A DNA stretch of 64,000 nt. It comes from Wuchereria bancrofti (Eukaryota; Nematoda; Chromadorea; Rhabditida; Onchocercidae). Below are positions 24,468 through 35,892 of the stretch, piece after piece. Both the position numbers and the translations under genes were made by a program. Positions within the stretch are counted from its first letter, which is position 1. Each line of letters starts with the position of its first letter. The notes under the pieces are model-generated. The model searched no databases. It had not been told where the DNA came from and saw only the letters and a list, made by a program, of their open reading frames with translations. The stretch covers positions 275,309 through 339,308 of the forward strand of contig SSBO01000009.1 of NCBI GenBank assembly GCA_005281725.1. The letters are read 5' to 3'.

Positions 24468-26273
24468 TTAAATATTATGCTTAAAAGGATATATTATCTT
24501 TTGAGATGAAATAGTGGGACTTTGATGGACATTTTGCGAAGCTGAGGGGTATATGCGCTTCCAGGGTTTTTTTTTTTCAAATCTAATTTTTTTTAATTCC
24601 ATTTAGATTAAGAATACATTTTTAGGTGATAGATAATATCTCTTTGAGTCTTTTCATTCTATTTGCCAGTTTTGTTTGCTATTGTACTGTAAACAGATGT
24701 TAAGTAGTAATTGCAGTCGCAGAGAGAGAAGTTTTGCTGGAGGTAACATTGGAAGATATTAGTTGCAATTCTAACCTTAAATGGATGATGCCATTTACAT
24801 TTCAGTATAACCACATATAATCAGTCTCTGTGTAAAAGCAATAAAATTTTAGTAATTTTTTTGCTTAAAATTAATATATGCATTTTATATGAAAAATTTT
24901 CAAGTTCATTTTTAGTAAATTAAGATTGTGAAACTAGCTAAAAAAAAAAAAAAAAAAAACTAATTTTTAATTTTAGAAATAATATTATACAAGGTTCAAA
25001 TATGCATATTGTGTGATTTTTTCATAATTATTCATTACTATCCTGCAATTTTCTATTTATTTTTCAATTATAAATTATATTTGAACTTTTTTCATTTCAT
25101 GCTTTAACTATAGTAAACATGATTAATTGCAGAAAATGAGCAACAAGTTGTACTAATACAGATGGAGAACTGATCATTAAATGTTTGATAATTTTTTCAT
25201 AATAGCATTTTTTGGTCGACAAATTTTTTTTTTCTGCCTTAATTTTTCACATTGCAATATAAGTTTAATACATGCTTTTGATGTTTTTATTTTATAAATA
25301 ACTACTAAATTGATATTTCATTAATTGATTGAAATGTGTAAATTATTCCAAAAGATGAATCTAAATAAAACAGTTATGCCTCATTTAATTCCTCCTTTTT
25401 TCGTTTTTTTTTTTTAATCAAAATTTTAAACAGTTTTGTTGCATTTCCATATGTTATTCTCAATTAATTCATCTTATTTGTACTGTAATTAATTTATTCT
25501 AACTACTCAATATTTCAACATACAGGTTATTACATTAAGCAGGCTTTATTATCCTTAACATTCTACTGTATATGATTATTTGTTCTATGTTCAGAAATAT
25601 GATAAAATCTTTTACAGACTATTATTTATAATTAGGTAAGATCAAATTTAAATGATCTAACGAATAATTATACATTTGATCATCTTGTCATTCACTATAC
25701 AAATCGTTTATTTTATACTTTACAATTTAAAAATTTCTTTTTCTCCCAAAAAGATTTAAAAAAAAAAAGAAAATTCATGCTAATTTTGACATTTAATATT
25801 AATATCATATTCTGAACATATTTCTCTCTCTCTTATTTCTTTTATCATATATGAAAGAGGAGAAAGGAATTTTTTTTTTCTTCGTTTTGGGTGATTGATT
25901 GATTACTCAATCGATGTTCTCTTGAAATAAAGCATTTTTATGAAAGTAAAATGCAATAGTTTCAAACATATTCCAAGTAAATGATGAAAGGTCAACTTTA
26001 ATTTGAAGATTTAATTAAACTGTCAGTTTCATATGTTACAGAATAATAAGATAACATTTATTTCTTGATCGATATAATACTGATAATTGTATATTAATGT
26101 TTAAAGTTTATCACTAATATAAATAGATTATTAGATAAGAAATATCCGTTACAAGTAGAAAACTAATTGTAAATAAGTAAAAGTTGAATTCTTGTTATCA
26201 TATGCTACAGAAACTGAAGGAAATTTTTATTTCTGCTGAATAAGAATTATAATTTTCACATATTTATTTCCCC

Positions 26274-26279
26274 TTTATT
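26274..26279 (-). terminator. Candidate poly(A) signal of the annexin gene
   Basis: TTTATT on the + strand (AATAAA on the - strand), about 180 nt beyond the annexin stop at 26458-26460. A second copy lies at 26263-26268. Confidence 0.45.
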
Positions 26280-26457
26280 CTAAAAAAAAAATAATATATG
26301 CAAAATATGAATCCAAATTTTATTTTATTAAAAGAGATAGAGAAAGGAAAAAAAAAACATTACAAAGAATTCAAATTACAATTTATAAGAATGAGAATTT
26401 TTTGTTATCATAACAATATTGTAAAATTCACCAATTAAAAAAAGAAAAAACTGAAAT

Positions 26458-29400
26458 TTAAACTGAATTGCCACGAACAAGTGCAATTAGACCATCTTTA
26501 TATGCTCCTGAACAATCACCCTTAATGAATGATTCTAAACTTTTGTTGTATTTTTGCTGAAATTCGTGTCGTATATCAGCTAAATCAATTTCGGAACGTG
26601 TAACAATAATACGGATTAAATCATTATCACGTGTACCAAATCCCTAAAAATTTCCATTATATTATGAAAGAAATTTTAAAAAAATTAAAAATTTCGTTTC
26701 TATTTTTTTTTTCGGAGTATCATCTTGATGTGATCAGGAAAGCAAATCAATCGATCAATCGATTACTATAAAAAGTATATTTTAATATGTTAATTCATTT
26801 ATTGCTATTATAATTTGAACTTTATTTTCTTCCAACAATAATAGTTCTCAAAAAAAAAAAAAATAATTTAATAAAATAATACTAATAATTAGCATACCAC
26901 CATACTATTGTAGAGTAATGTAGCAAAATAAGCTGGTTTATTTTGCGCACATGCTACAACAGCTAATAAGCCATCCTTTACATCACCGCTAAATTCCGCT
27001 TCAATTGCCTTTTCAATTGTATGATTTGTTATCTCAAAAGAAAGAATAGAAATTACAAAATAAAAAACAAAAAGAAGGCAGAAATTTGTAGAAATTTCAA
27101 TTTTGAAATATTATTACCTAAAATTTAACTATAATTCTAAAAAAAGAAAATGTTTAACTATAATTCTATTCACTACAAATTCATGCATATAATTTAACTT
27201 CTAATTAATTAAACCTTTTGATAAATTGTAAAAATGAAAGAAAATGAAATTTCAAATTTAAAAAATTTTTTTTTAATCATATTTTCCATTTAACTTTTAA
27301 TTAATTAAACCTTTTGATATTCTAGGAAGATAAGTCTTAGTTGTGCGTAATTTTGTGAAGCTAAAATAGCATTAAAGCATGATTCATCGGTACCAAGACG
27401 TTGTTCACCAGCTCTGTATAATTTTTTAGCATCCTAAAAATGATAATATATCACTATTCGAATAATTTTTTCAATGTTATAAATGATAAAAAAAAAAAAA
27501 AAAAACGAGGAAGAATATTTTGAATATTATCATTAAACGATATGATAAGGTTTTATTTTATTGATATCATTTGGTGAGTTATATTAACGGGTAAATTTAT
27601 TTAATTCAGCAATATTTTTACGCGACTATTTTATTTTGTTTACTTGTTTATTTATCAAAAAAAAAATTGGATATTAAAGGAATTAAAAAGAATAAAATTA
27701 AAGAATTAGTGTGATTAAAAGGAATAAAATTTCGAATTAATTAAATCCTTTAAGAAATAATAAAATTTATTGATGATACATCTATTTTACTCCTCCTTAA
27801 TTACTCCAAAGAAAAAATTAAATTAAAGTATTTGTGAATTTTTTAAGAATTTGAAAAGTTTACAATTTAAGAAAAAAAAAAATGTACACAACATAATTAG
27901 TGTATAAATAAAATTGATTATGTAAATTATGCTTGATCAATGCTTAATATAATTTTCAAATTAATTTATAATGATCATATAAGATATGCTTAATAAATGC
28001 TTATGTAATATTTTTCTTTTTTTCAAATCAAATTAATTTGCAATATAACAATTACATATTTTTATTACTGTGAGTAAAAGTTTAAAATGCCTATTAAATA
28101 AGATAATAATTTGAGTAAAAGTTTAAAATGCCTATTAAATAAGATAATATATTTCAAATTATTTTAATGTTAATTAAGTAATACTTAAAAAAGTTTAACC
28201 TGATTAGCACGTAATGCGTCAGTTTGCACACTTTCATCACGTCCACCATTACATAATGATATGAGTAAACGTTTAAAATGTCCGCTTGTTTCACCAATTA
28301 AATCATTCTCTAACGTTGAATGATACATTTGTTGATAAATGTTACGTAATTCACTAATTTGTGCATTCGTTCGTGAACACATAATTTCAATTAGTACTGA
28401 TTCTTTTGTACCCAAACCCTATAATTATTTGTTAAATTTTAATAGTAAAATAAAAAAGAATTAACAATTACCATAAAATAATAAAGATGTTTTAACAAGT
28501 AATTAATAAATTTATGATGTATTAAATATATTGGAATATGTTTTGGATCAAGGTAAAGCATACAAATTTTAGCAAGTAATCAAGTATCAAAATACTTAAA
28601 TACTAGTTACTAGATATATCTTTGATAATTAATCAATGCACTGTTTCCTCATAATTTCATGTATCTGAGAAATCATGCATTTGAATTAGCTAATAAATTA
28701 TATTTGCAAATATTTGAGTAAATAATTTAATAGATGACATTCTCATAAATTCTTTTTTCGACTTTGAAATTGAATATTTCACTTAAAAAATTCTTTATTA
28801 AAATTTTTTAATTATCATAAATTGCATGATTAAACTGATAATAATATGCAAGAAGAAATGAAAATGATACGGAATGATAAATTTGAGAAAAAAAAAAAAA
28901 TTAAAATTATCAAATCGATACTTGCATAGCTTTGTGAAGTTGTTGCGCATCATATCGTGCTGGTGGCTCCATTAGCGCTAATATTAAATCTTCAAAATCA
29001 CCTGATAACTCACTTTTCAAATCACTTATGAGATCTTTACCATACATTGTTTTATAAGCTGCCGCAATTTGTTGACGCTAAAAATTTTCGAAAGAGAGGA
29101 AAAAAAAAAACATTCTGTTAAGAATTACAAATTTGAAATGTTAAGAAAAGAAAAAAAAAAAAGTAAAAATTGCATTTGCAAATGAATGTATTTGATTTTA
29201 ATTTTTAAAAAATAAATTCTAAAGTTTTATTTATTTATGTACGAAATAATTGAAAATTAAACTAATTTTTGAATTTTCAAATAAAAAAATTTTCATTTTT
29301 CAATTTATGTCAAAAAAAAAGAAAAAGAAAAAAAAAACCTGAAAATTAACTCTGCCACAAAGTACAATAATAACTTTATTTTTGTCACAACCTAAACCTT

Positions 29401-32400
29401 TCATTGCTTTACGTAATGTTTCAGCATCAACATTTGGATTAAATGCTTGATATGGTTGTAACGATGCTCTTCCTTGCATATCTAAAAATTATTTTTTAAA
29501 AAACGATTTAAAGGTCAAAGGTTAAGACAATAACGCGAACATACTATCATTTATTTATTTATGTTTTTTTTTTTTCGCTTGCAAATAATGCTTTAGAGAT
29601 GACAATTATTAATAGAACAATTTGCTCGTAATGGAAAATAATAATTTTAGCGCTGCTTATTTCTTTTTTCTAATTTTAAACTTAAAAATCCATAATTTTA
29701 ATTGCTATCTTTTTTTTTTTAAAAAAAAAGAGTAGAAAGAATGGTAAAGAGAGAAGCAAAATTCAAATGTGAAAATTTCGCAAAATTTTATAATTATTAG
29801 TTTCATTTATAAATTAAAAAAGTTTAATAAAATAATCAAAAAAAAATTTTTTTCAACATTAAGTTATTCAATTAATCATTTCAAATACATGTGCATATTT
29901 CAATTTTAACAATTAAATTTATTATCATCATCTTTTCACTATCAACTTAAACTTAAAAGAGAACAAAACAAAGTGATTTTTTTTAATACTATAAAAACAA
30001 AACAAAAACAACTTAAAATGAAAAAAAGAAGACTTCAAAAAATATGTTCAATATAGTAACAAAAATGATCAATTTACATCTAACTTAATTATTAATGCTT
30101 TATTGATAAATTGATAATATTAATTAATGACAACAGTAATTTTTATTTTCTTTAATTTTAATTATTAAATGCAGGTAAAAAAAGAAAAAAACTAAAATTA
30201 AAACAAACATATTAAATACAATAATTAAGTGAATAAAAAATTAATTAATTAATTAATTACATCAACAAATTTGTCATTGTTAATGAAAATAATTAATTGC
30301 ATTGTGCATAGAAAAGGATGAATATTTCGAAAAGAATAAACTAACTAATGAAAAAATAACAAGAAAGAAAAAAAAAGTGAAGCTAGAAGTATTAGAGAAT
30401 GTAATTAAGTTGTAATTTAATAAATTCATTTGTGACAATTTGTGACTAATGGAAAATTTAAAAAGAATAGGAAATGAAAAAGAAAAAGAAAAGAGGAGAA
30501 GATAAGGTAATAAACAAGTTTTATTGATGATCACTAAAGGCAGTACTACTATTGCATTACAATTACTATCGATTTTAAAGCATGATTCATTTTGGATGAT
30601 AAATATTGTTTATTAATGCACTGTAGTTGAATAATGATGAGACGAAGCAAAAAAAAACGATTAATAATAAAAGTGCTAAAAAAATGATAATAATAATAAT
30701 TAATAATGATAACGATAATAATAATAATAAAACTTAAATAAAGCAATCTAGATGTTTCGGCAAATGGTATCACAAAATTGTTATGATAAACAAAAATTAT
30801 GAAGAAAAATGTTTGTGGTAAGTTCACCAACCTTTGCTGTTACACATGTAAATATTTGAAAGGTCACTGTAATTAATTGAAAGTTCAATTTTCCAAGGTC
30901 AATAACATAGAATGATGTATGAGTGTTTTCTAATGAGTATATTATATATATGATGGATGCATTGACTATTATAATTAAATTATAATTAAGGAAGATGAAA
31001 TAGGTTATTTACCAAAAGTTTTGACAAACTAAATTATTGTATTTAATGAAAATAAAATTAATAAATAATCAAAAATGTTTCTTTCATTTATAAGTATTCA
31101 AATTTTATTTTCACTAACAAAATATTTTAATTTTATTATTATTTATAAAATTTTCATTGTTAAATCGAATTAAATAAAATTGAAAAATAAGAAAGGAAAA
31201 GGAAAAAGTAAAGTAAAATATAACAAGTTGAGGAAGTAGGAAAAAGATGAGAATAATACATAAAGCTGAAAAGTAAAAATCGAAAAATGAGTGTGAGGAA
31301 AATGAATTGATGAAATGGAAGGATGAGAGGAAAGAGAATTTAATTAGGCCTTAAGAATTGAAAAAATTGAGTGTGAAGTGAAGTATGACTAATAAGAATG
31401 TAAAGAAAAAAGAAGAGGAAATAAATGGCAATATTTAATGATGTAAACAAAGCAAAAATATAAAATTTGAATTAAAAATATTAAATAAAAATTTAATATA
31501 AAATTGCAAATAAATGAATTATTTTTCAAACAAATAAGTTAAAAAAGTGCGAGTGTTAGAAACAAAAAAAAAAAAAAGGAAAAAAGAAGGAAAAAGAAAA
31601 GAGAAAAAATTGATCAAATAGTTATTTGCATTAATAAGTAATTAAATAATAATAAAAATGATAAATTATGAATTAATAATCAAATTTATTTCTGAATGTA
31701 ATTTATATTTTATCAATTATTATCAAAATGATACTATTAAAATTATTAACATCTAATTTTATTTTTATTATTATGCAATTACTTATTAATGCAAATAACT
31801 ATTTGATCAATTTTTTTCTCTTTTCTTTTTCCTTCTTTTTATTCTATCCAATATAGTCATTTTGTTATGACTACTTGCAAATATTTAAATGTCCTATTTT
31901 AAAGATAAGTAAATGAGATGATTGAATAGCCAAAGATGTAAACAAATGACAAAAGACAGTAAAAGTTAACATTCCTTATTATAGTGCCATCTGAAATAAT
32001 TTAATTGAATTTGATAAAGTTAAATAATATTCTAAATTTTATCGGCATTGAAATTTAATTTAGAAATTGTAAGCAGAAGCATTAAAATCAATTTGAAAAT
32101 TGTAAATATAAATTTGCATATGAAATGAAGACCATTAAATAATAAAAATTTTGCTTGATTTTTAGATAATTGAAGATTGAAAAAAAAAAAAAAATAAACA
32201 GATTGAAATAATATTTAAAACTAAAGTTTTATTCATTCTGTTCTTTATGTCATAAGTGATAAATCATAAAGTTAAATGTTAATTGTATGAAACTAAAATA
32301 AATAAAGGTAGAAAGTTGTATATGTTTACTCAAAAAGAGTATGTTTACTGAGACGAGTAAACATATACTACTATATTGTACCTTTATTTTACCTCTATTG

Positions 32401-34553
32401 TATCTTATTTGAGAAACTATCAGAAAACTATGTAAACATCGTTAAATAAAATCCTAAGGAAAGCTTACCAGAACCAATTATTGGTTGACCCGGATAACCT
32501 CCTCCTTGTTGGCCGGGATAATTTCCCCCTTGTTGACCCGGATAACCTCCTTGCTGGCCGGGATAGCCTCCTTGCTGACCCGGATAACCTCCTTGTTGGT
32601 TGGGATAACTTCCTCCTTGTTGACCGGGATAGCCTCCTTGCTGACCCGGATAACCTCCGTATTGGTTAGGATAACTTCCTCCTTGTTGACCGGGATAGCC
32701 TCCTTGCTGACCCGGATAACCTCCTTGTTGGCCGAGATAATCACTTTGTTGGCCGGGATACCCTCCTTGTTGACCGGGATAGCCTCCTTGTTGACCTGGA
32801 TAACCTCCTTGTTGGCTGGGATAACCACTTTGTTGACCTGGATAACCTCCTTGCTGATCTGGATAACCTCCTTGTTGGCTGGGATAACCACTTTGTTGAC
32901 CTGGATAACCTCCTTGCTGATCTGGATAACCTCCTTGTTGGCTGGGATAACCACTTTGTTGACCTGGATAACCTCCTTGCTGATCTGGATAACCTCCTTG
33001 TTGGCTGGGATAACCACTTTGTTGACCTGGATAACCTCCTTGCTGATCCGGATAGTTACCTGATGGATAATTATTTGGTTGACCAAAATGACCACCACCT
33101 GGAAATTCACTTGTATCTGCTAGCATAAGCCATTACTTCATGAATCTCCCTGTAGAGTATAAATCAAAAAATTATAAAGTTTTCTTAATCATCAAAAATT
33201 TTAAATTCGAACTTAGCATTAAATGAAATAAACAGTATTATATGAAAAAAAAAAAAGAAAAAGAAATGAAAATAAATACGAAAGAAAGCTAATGAATAAG
33301 AAGAGAAAAAAAAAGGTAAACATAACTTTTAGATAAGCTCGACATTAGTTATGTTTCCAAACATTGTGTAATGTTGTAATGAAACAGAAAGAAAAAAAAA
33401 AAACAAACAATTTAAGTAACGAAAAAATTTTGCAACACATCAACTAACATAAATATATATATATATATATTTAATTTAAAATATTATTGATTTAATAACA
33501 GAATAAGAGAGAAAAAAGATCATTTATTTAGAAAATATTAGTTTAAATTTTGCTTCGTTTGATTATTCATTTTTTTTAAAATTTAATTACAATGATAAAG
33601 TTGAGAATAATGTTTTAAAAATTAAATAAATAAATGCATAAAAAAACAAATGAATAAATAAATAAATAAACAAATAAATTAATTAGTTAATTAAATAAAT
33701 AAATATGTATATATATAAATATTAGTTGATATGTCGCAAAATTTAACTACACTGAATGCAATATTTCAAAATATACTTACATAATTAAATGATTTAAAAT
33801 GAAAATTAAGGAAAAAAAAGCATAATTTACTTCACAAAATATTTATTTAAACATTCAATTATTCATTAGTTAATTCCTATATATTCATTTTGTAGTTAAA
33901 TATTTGCAAAAATCTACGATTTACTTACAATTGATTCAAAACCTATCATTTTGTTATTAAATCAAAATGATTTTTTAGAAAAAAAAAATACCTGGTTGTT
34001 GTCGTCTATTGTTGCTATTCCTATCATCATTTTGGTTTATATTTTGTAAACCCTAAACAATAATTTCATAAATTTGGAATTTTTAAATAACTGAAATTTA
34101 AAAACTAAGTAATTCAATAATAAATTAGTCGGAATTATTTGCTTTTTCATTTTGGCAAAATATTTCATAAAAAAAAAAACAAAAGAAAAAACAAACTAAC
34201 AAAATATTTTCTAATAAATCAGCAAAAATGAATTATAATTTTAGAATAATAATTGTTATCAACATTGTTAATCATCCATTGTTATCAATTGAATAATTTA
34301 TTAATGCTATTATGCTATCATTAAATTAGTACTAATTCGGACACACTGTTCATTTTAACCACAAGAAAAAAAAAAAACTCATTGTTATTAAAATATAATT
34401 TGTATATTGAAAATATTCAAGTGCTAATTAAAAAAAAATGTCTTCAATATTCATCAAAATTCTTAGAAGATGAAATAAAAAAAAAAATTATGCAAAGTTT
34501 ACTTTTGTAATTTCATTGAGAACAGTATTGAAAAGTTTCGATTTAAGTGGCAT
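26458..34553 (-). CDS. Annexin with GYPGQQ-repeat N-terminal domain
   Basis: Exons in transcript order: 34553-34503 (coding part of an exon from 34598), 34052-33992, 33116-32469, 29481-29339, 29077-28922, 28418-28200, 27433-27311, 27032-26898, 26643-26458 (TAA); 1722 nt, 573 aa, phases consistent. Residues about 40-250 are a GYPGQQ/GYPSQQ/GYPDQQ array, comparable with the GYP-rich heads of annexins A7 and A11. Four annexin repeats follow, recognised by [24 protein letters not shown] and GFGTRDND and by the second-half motifs [15 protein letters not shown] and [15 protein letters not shown]. Annexins bind acidic phospholipid in a calcium-dependent way; A7/A11-type heads promote self-association. 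Repeat 1 has GLGCDK where GxGTDE is typical, so its calcium site may be weak. The intron after the repeat exon is 3.0 kb. The start chosen is [12 protein letters not shown]; the frame stays open upstream to the acceptor at 34599, so an extra 5' coding exon is possible. Confidence 0.94.
27190..27222 (-). repeat. Intron copy of an annexin exon 3' end
   Basis: About 30 nt here (TAACTT, TAATTAATTAAACC, TTTTGATA) repeat the junction at 27292-27320, where the exon 27433-27311 ends and its intron begins. The copy sits about 100 nt downstream inside that intron and carries a duplicated donor-like site. Confidence 0.6.
28071..28150. repeat. 41-bp tandem duplication in an annexin intron
   Basis: TGAGTAAAAGTTTAAAATGC and its following bases occur at 28071 and again at 28112. 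A near match (GAGTAAACGTTTAAAATG) lies in the adjacent exon at about 28263. Confidence 0.75.
31579..31851. repeat. Long inverted repeat in the annexin intron
   Basis: The left arm (31579 to about 31672) and right arm (about 31755-31851) are reverse complements over roughly 65 nt with almost no mismatch, and then over a further 25-30 nt with mismatches. The core contains TTGATCAAATAGTTATTTGC. The loop is about 80 nt. No coding frame lies within. The form is that of a foldback element or a stem-loop transcript. Confidence 0.8.
32296..32392. repeat. Inverted repeat with GTTTAC arms in the annexin intron
   Basis: The left arm GTATATGTTTACTC (32318-32331) and the right arm GAGTAAACATATAC (32355-32368) are perfect complements over 14 nt. 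Outer arms AAATAAAGGTA and TACCTTTATTT extend the pairing to 32296 and 32392 with a few unpaired bases. It lies about 80 nt downstream of the annexin repeat exon. Confidence 0.8.
32480..33065 (-). repeat. GYPGQQ-coding minisatellite, including a 63-bp higher-order unit
   Basis: A 21-24 nt basic unit encodes GGYPGQQ and variants. In the 5' part of the exon four nearly identical 63-bp units (phases at 32814, 32877, 32940 and 33003) each encode three heptads ending GQQ, SQQ and DQQ. The rest is more diverged, with GGSYPNQ variants. The nearly identical units suggest recent expansion. Confidence 0.92.
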
Positions 34554-34598
34554 TGCTGTTTGCTTGGAATTTCTCGGTAACAGTAACGTACGATAAAA

Positions 34599-34600
34599 CT
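34599..34600 (-). promoter_or_regulatory. Acceptor 45 nt upstream of the annexin ATG
   Basis: On the - strand ATATTTCAG precedes the first annexin exon. It may be a splice-leader acceptor or a cis acceptor of an upstream exon not identified here. Confidence 0.5.
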
Positions 34601-35230
34601 GAAATATAATTAAAGCTTAAATTATTTAAGTATAGTTCAAATTTTGCTTAGTCATCAATCTATGATGTAAACGATGAGTCATCATGGTCTTTTATTGACG
34701 AACATATCGAGGTAATATTTTTTTTTTTTTTTGAAAAAAAGAAAGGAAAAAATAATAAATAGTTAAATTTTCATAAGCTATTATTGACCATTGATTTATT
34801 TAAGATATATTATTTTATCTAAGGTAGCAAATATATATATGAAAGAGTTAATCATCAGTACCATTGCATTGCTTCATCTCATAGAAAAATACTATAAATA
34901 ATAAAAGATTATTTTCAAAAAGAAAAAAAAAAAGCAAAAAGAAACGTATAACTGCAAAATTTCTAAAATAAATGAAATTTTTAGTTTGAAACTTCGATTT
35001 AAAATTATATATATATTACTGCCGCAACAAAAAATCGACCAATTTAAAAAAAAAAGAAAGAAAAGGAAAAAAAAGAATGGAAAGAAAAAAGTGTATAACT
35101 AAACTAAAAAGAGAGAAAAGTACTTTTGGTTAAGATGAACAAATAAAATTTGACGATGTTCTTTTATCAATAGTAATGTTTTGTTGTCAATGATAGATAA
35201 TGTTTGAGATTATATACGAGGAATAAAACT

Positions 35231-35725
35231 TTTTCTCCCTGTCATCAACATCATAATCACTATTATTGTCACCATTATTAATCACTATTATCACCATTCT
35301 CATCATTATCATCGCCATTATCATCATCATCATTATCATATCACTAGCCATCATTATCAACATGTTACCACATCATTATCAACATTACTATCATCAGTCA
35401 TCAGCATTATCATTTTTTCACTAATATTATCATCACTCTTAGCATCATAATATTAATAATCATCATTATCATTCTCAATGTTATTATTACTATCGTCATC
35501 AACACCATCACATCACTATATATCATCATCATTATTATTATTGTCATCACTATCATCATATAATAGCATCACCGTCGTTACTATCACCATCAACATCATT
35601 ATTACTAATATTTACCATCATCACTGTTGCAGCACCATCATTAGTATTAATCTTATCATCATCATCATCATCACTGTTACCATCAATACTATTATCTCTG
35701 TCATAATTAATCAACACAACATCTT
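35231..35725 (+). repeat. ATC/ATT/ACC trinucleotide-rich region
   Basis: About 500 nt made of imperfect CAT, TAT and CAC trinucleotides (CATCATCATTATCAT and so on), with almost no G on this strand. It is an imperfect microsatellite. Confidence 0.85.
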
Positions 35726-35844
35726 TCCTATTGAAATAAAGTGAAAATTAACAGATAAAACTCGAAAATAATAATTTGTTTCAGTTGCTAATAGCTGTTG
35801 ATGCTAGTGCAAATGCAAATGCAAATGATAATAACTGACGACTA

Positions 35845-35892
35845 ATTACAACGATGATGATAATGATGACGATGATAATGGTGATGATAAGG
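35845..35892 (-). repeat. GATGAT tract, opposite in strand to the upstream ATC region
   Basis: GATGATGATAATGATGACG and its continuation is the reverse-complement type of the ATC tract that ends 120 nt upstream. Confidence 0.75.

Larger units (their letters stand above)
24281..26457. other. Tail-to-tail intergenic region between helicase and annexin genes
   Basis: This 2.2-kb stretch is AT-rich with several A or T runs (for example an 18-nt A run around 24942-24959). It holds the 3' UTRs of the two converging genes. No exon, RNA gene or organised repeat is seen. Confidence 0.7.

Noticed and set aside
32481..33063. Long open frames on the + strand and in another - frame across the annexin repeat
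   Set aside because: They are reading-frame shadows of the minisatellite; only the GYPGQQ frame joins in phase to the annexin core.
33117..33126. Annexin start at the ATG at 33126 (MLADTSEF)
   Set aside because: An AGCAG acceptor at 33117-33118 joins in phase to upstream exons and an in-frame TAA lies just before this ATG. It remains possible only as a minor isoform.
35478..35744. 88-codon Ile/Ser-rich open frame
   Set aside because: Entirely within the ATC/ATT microsatellite.
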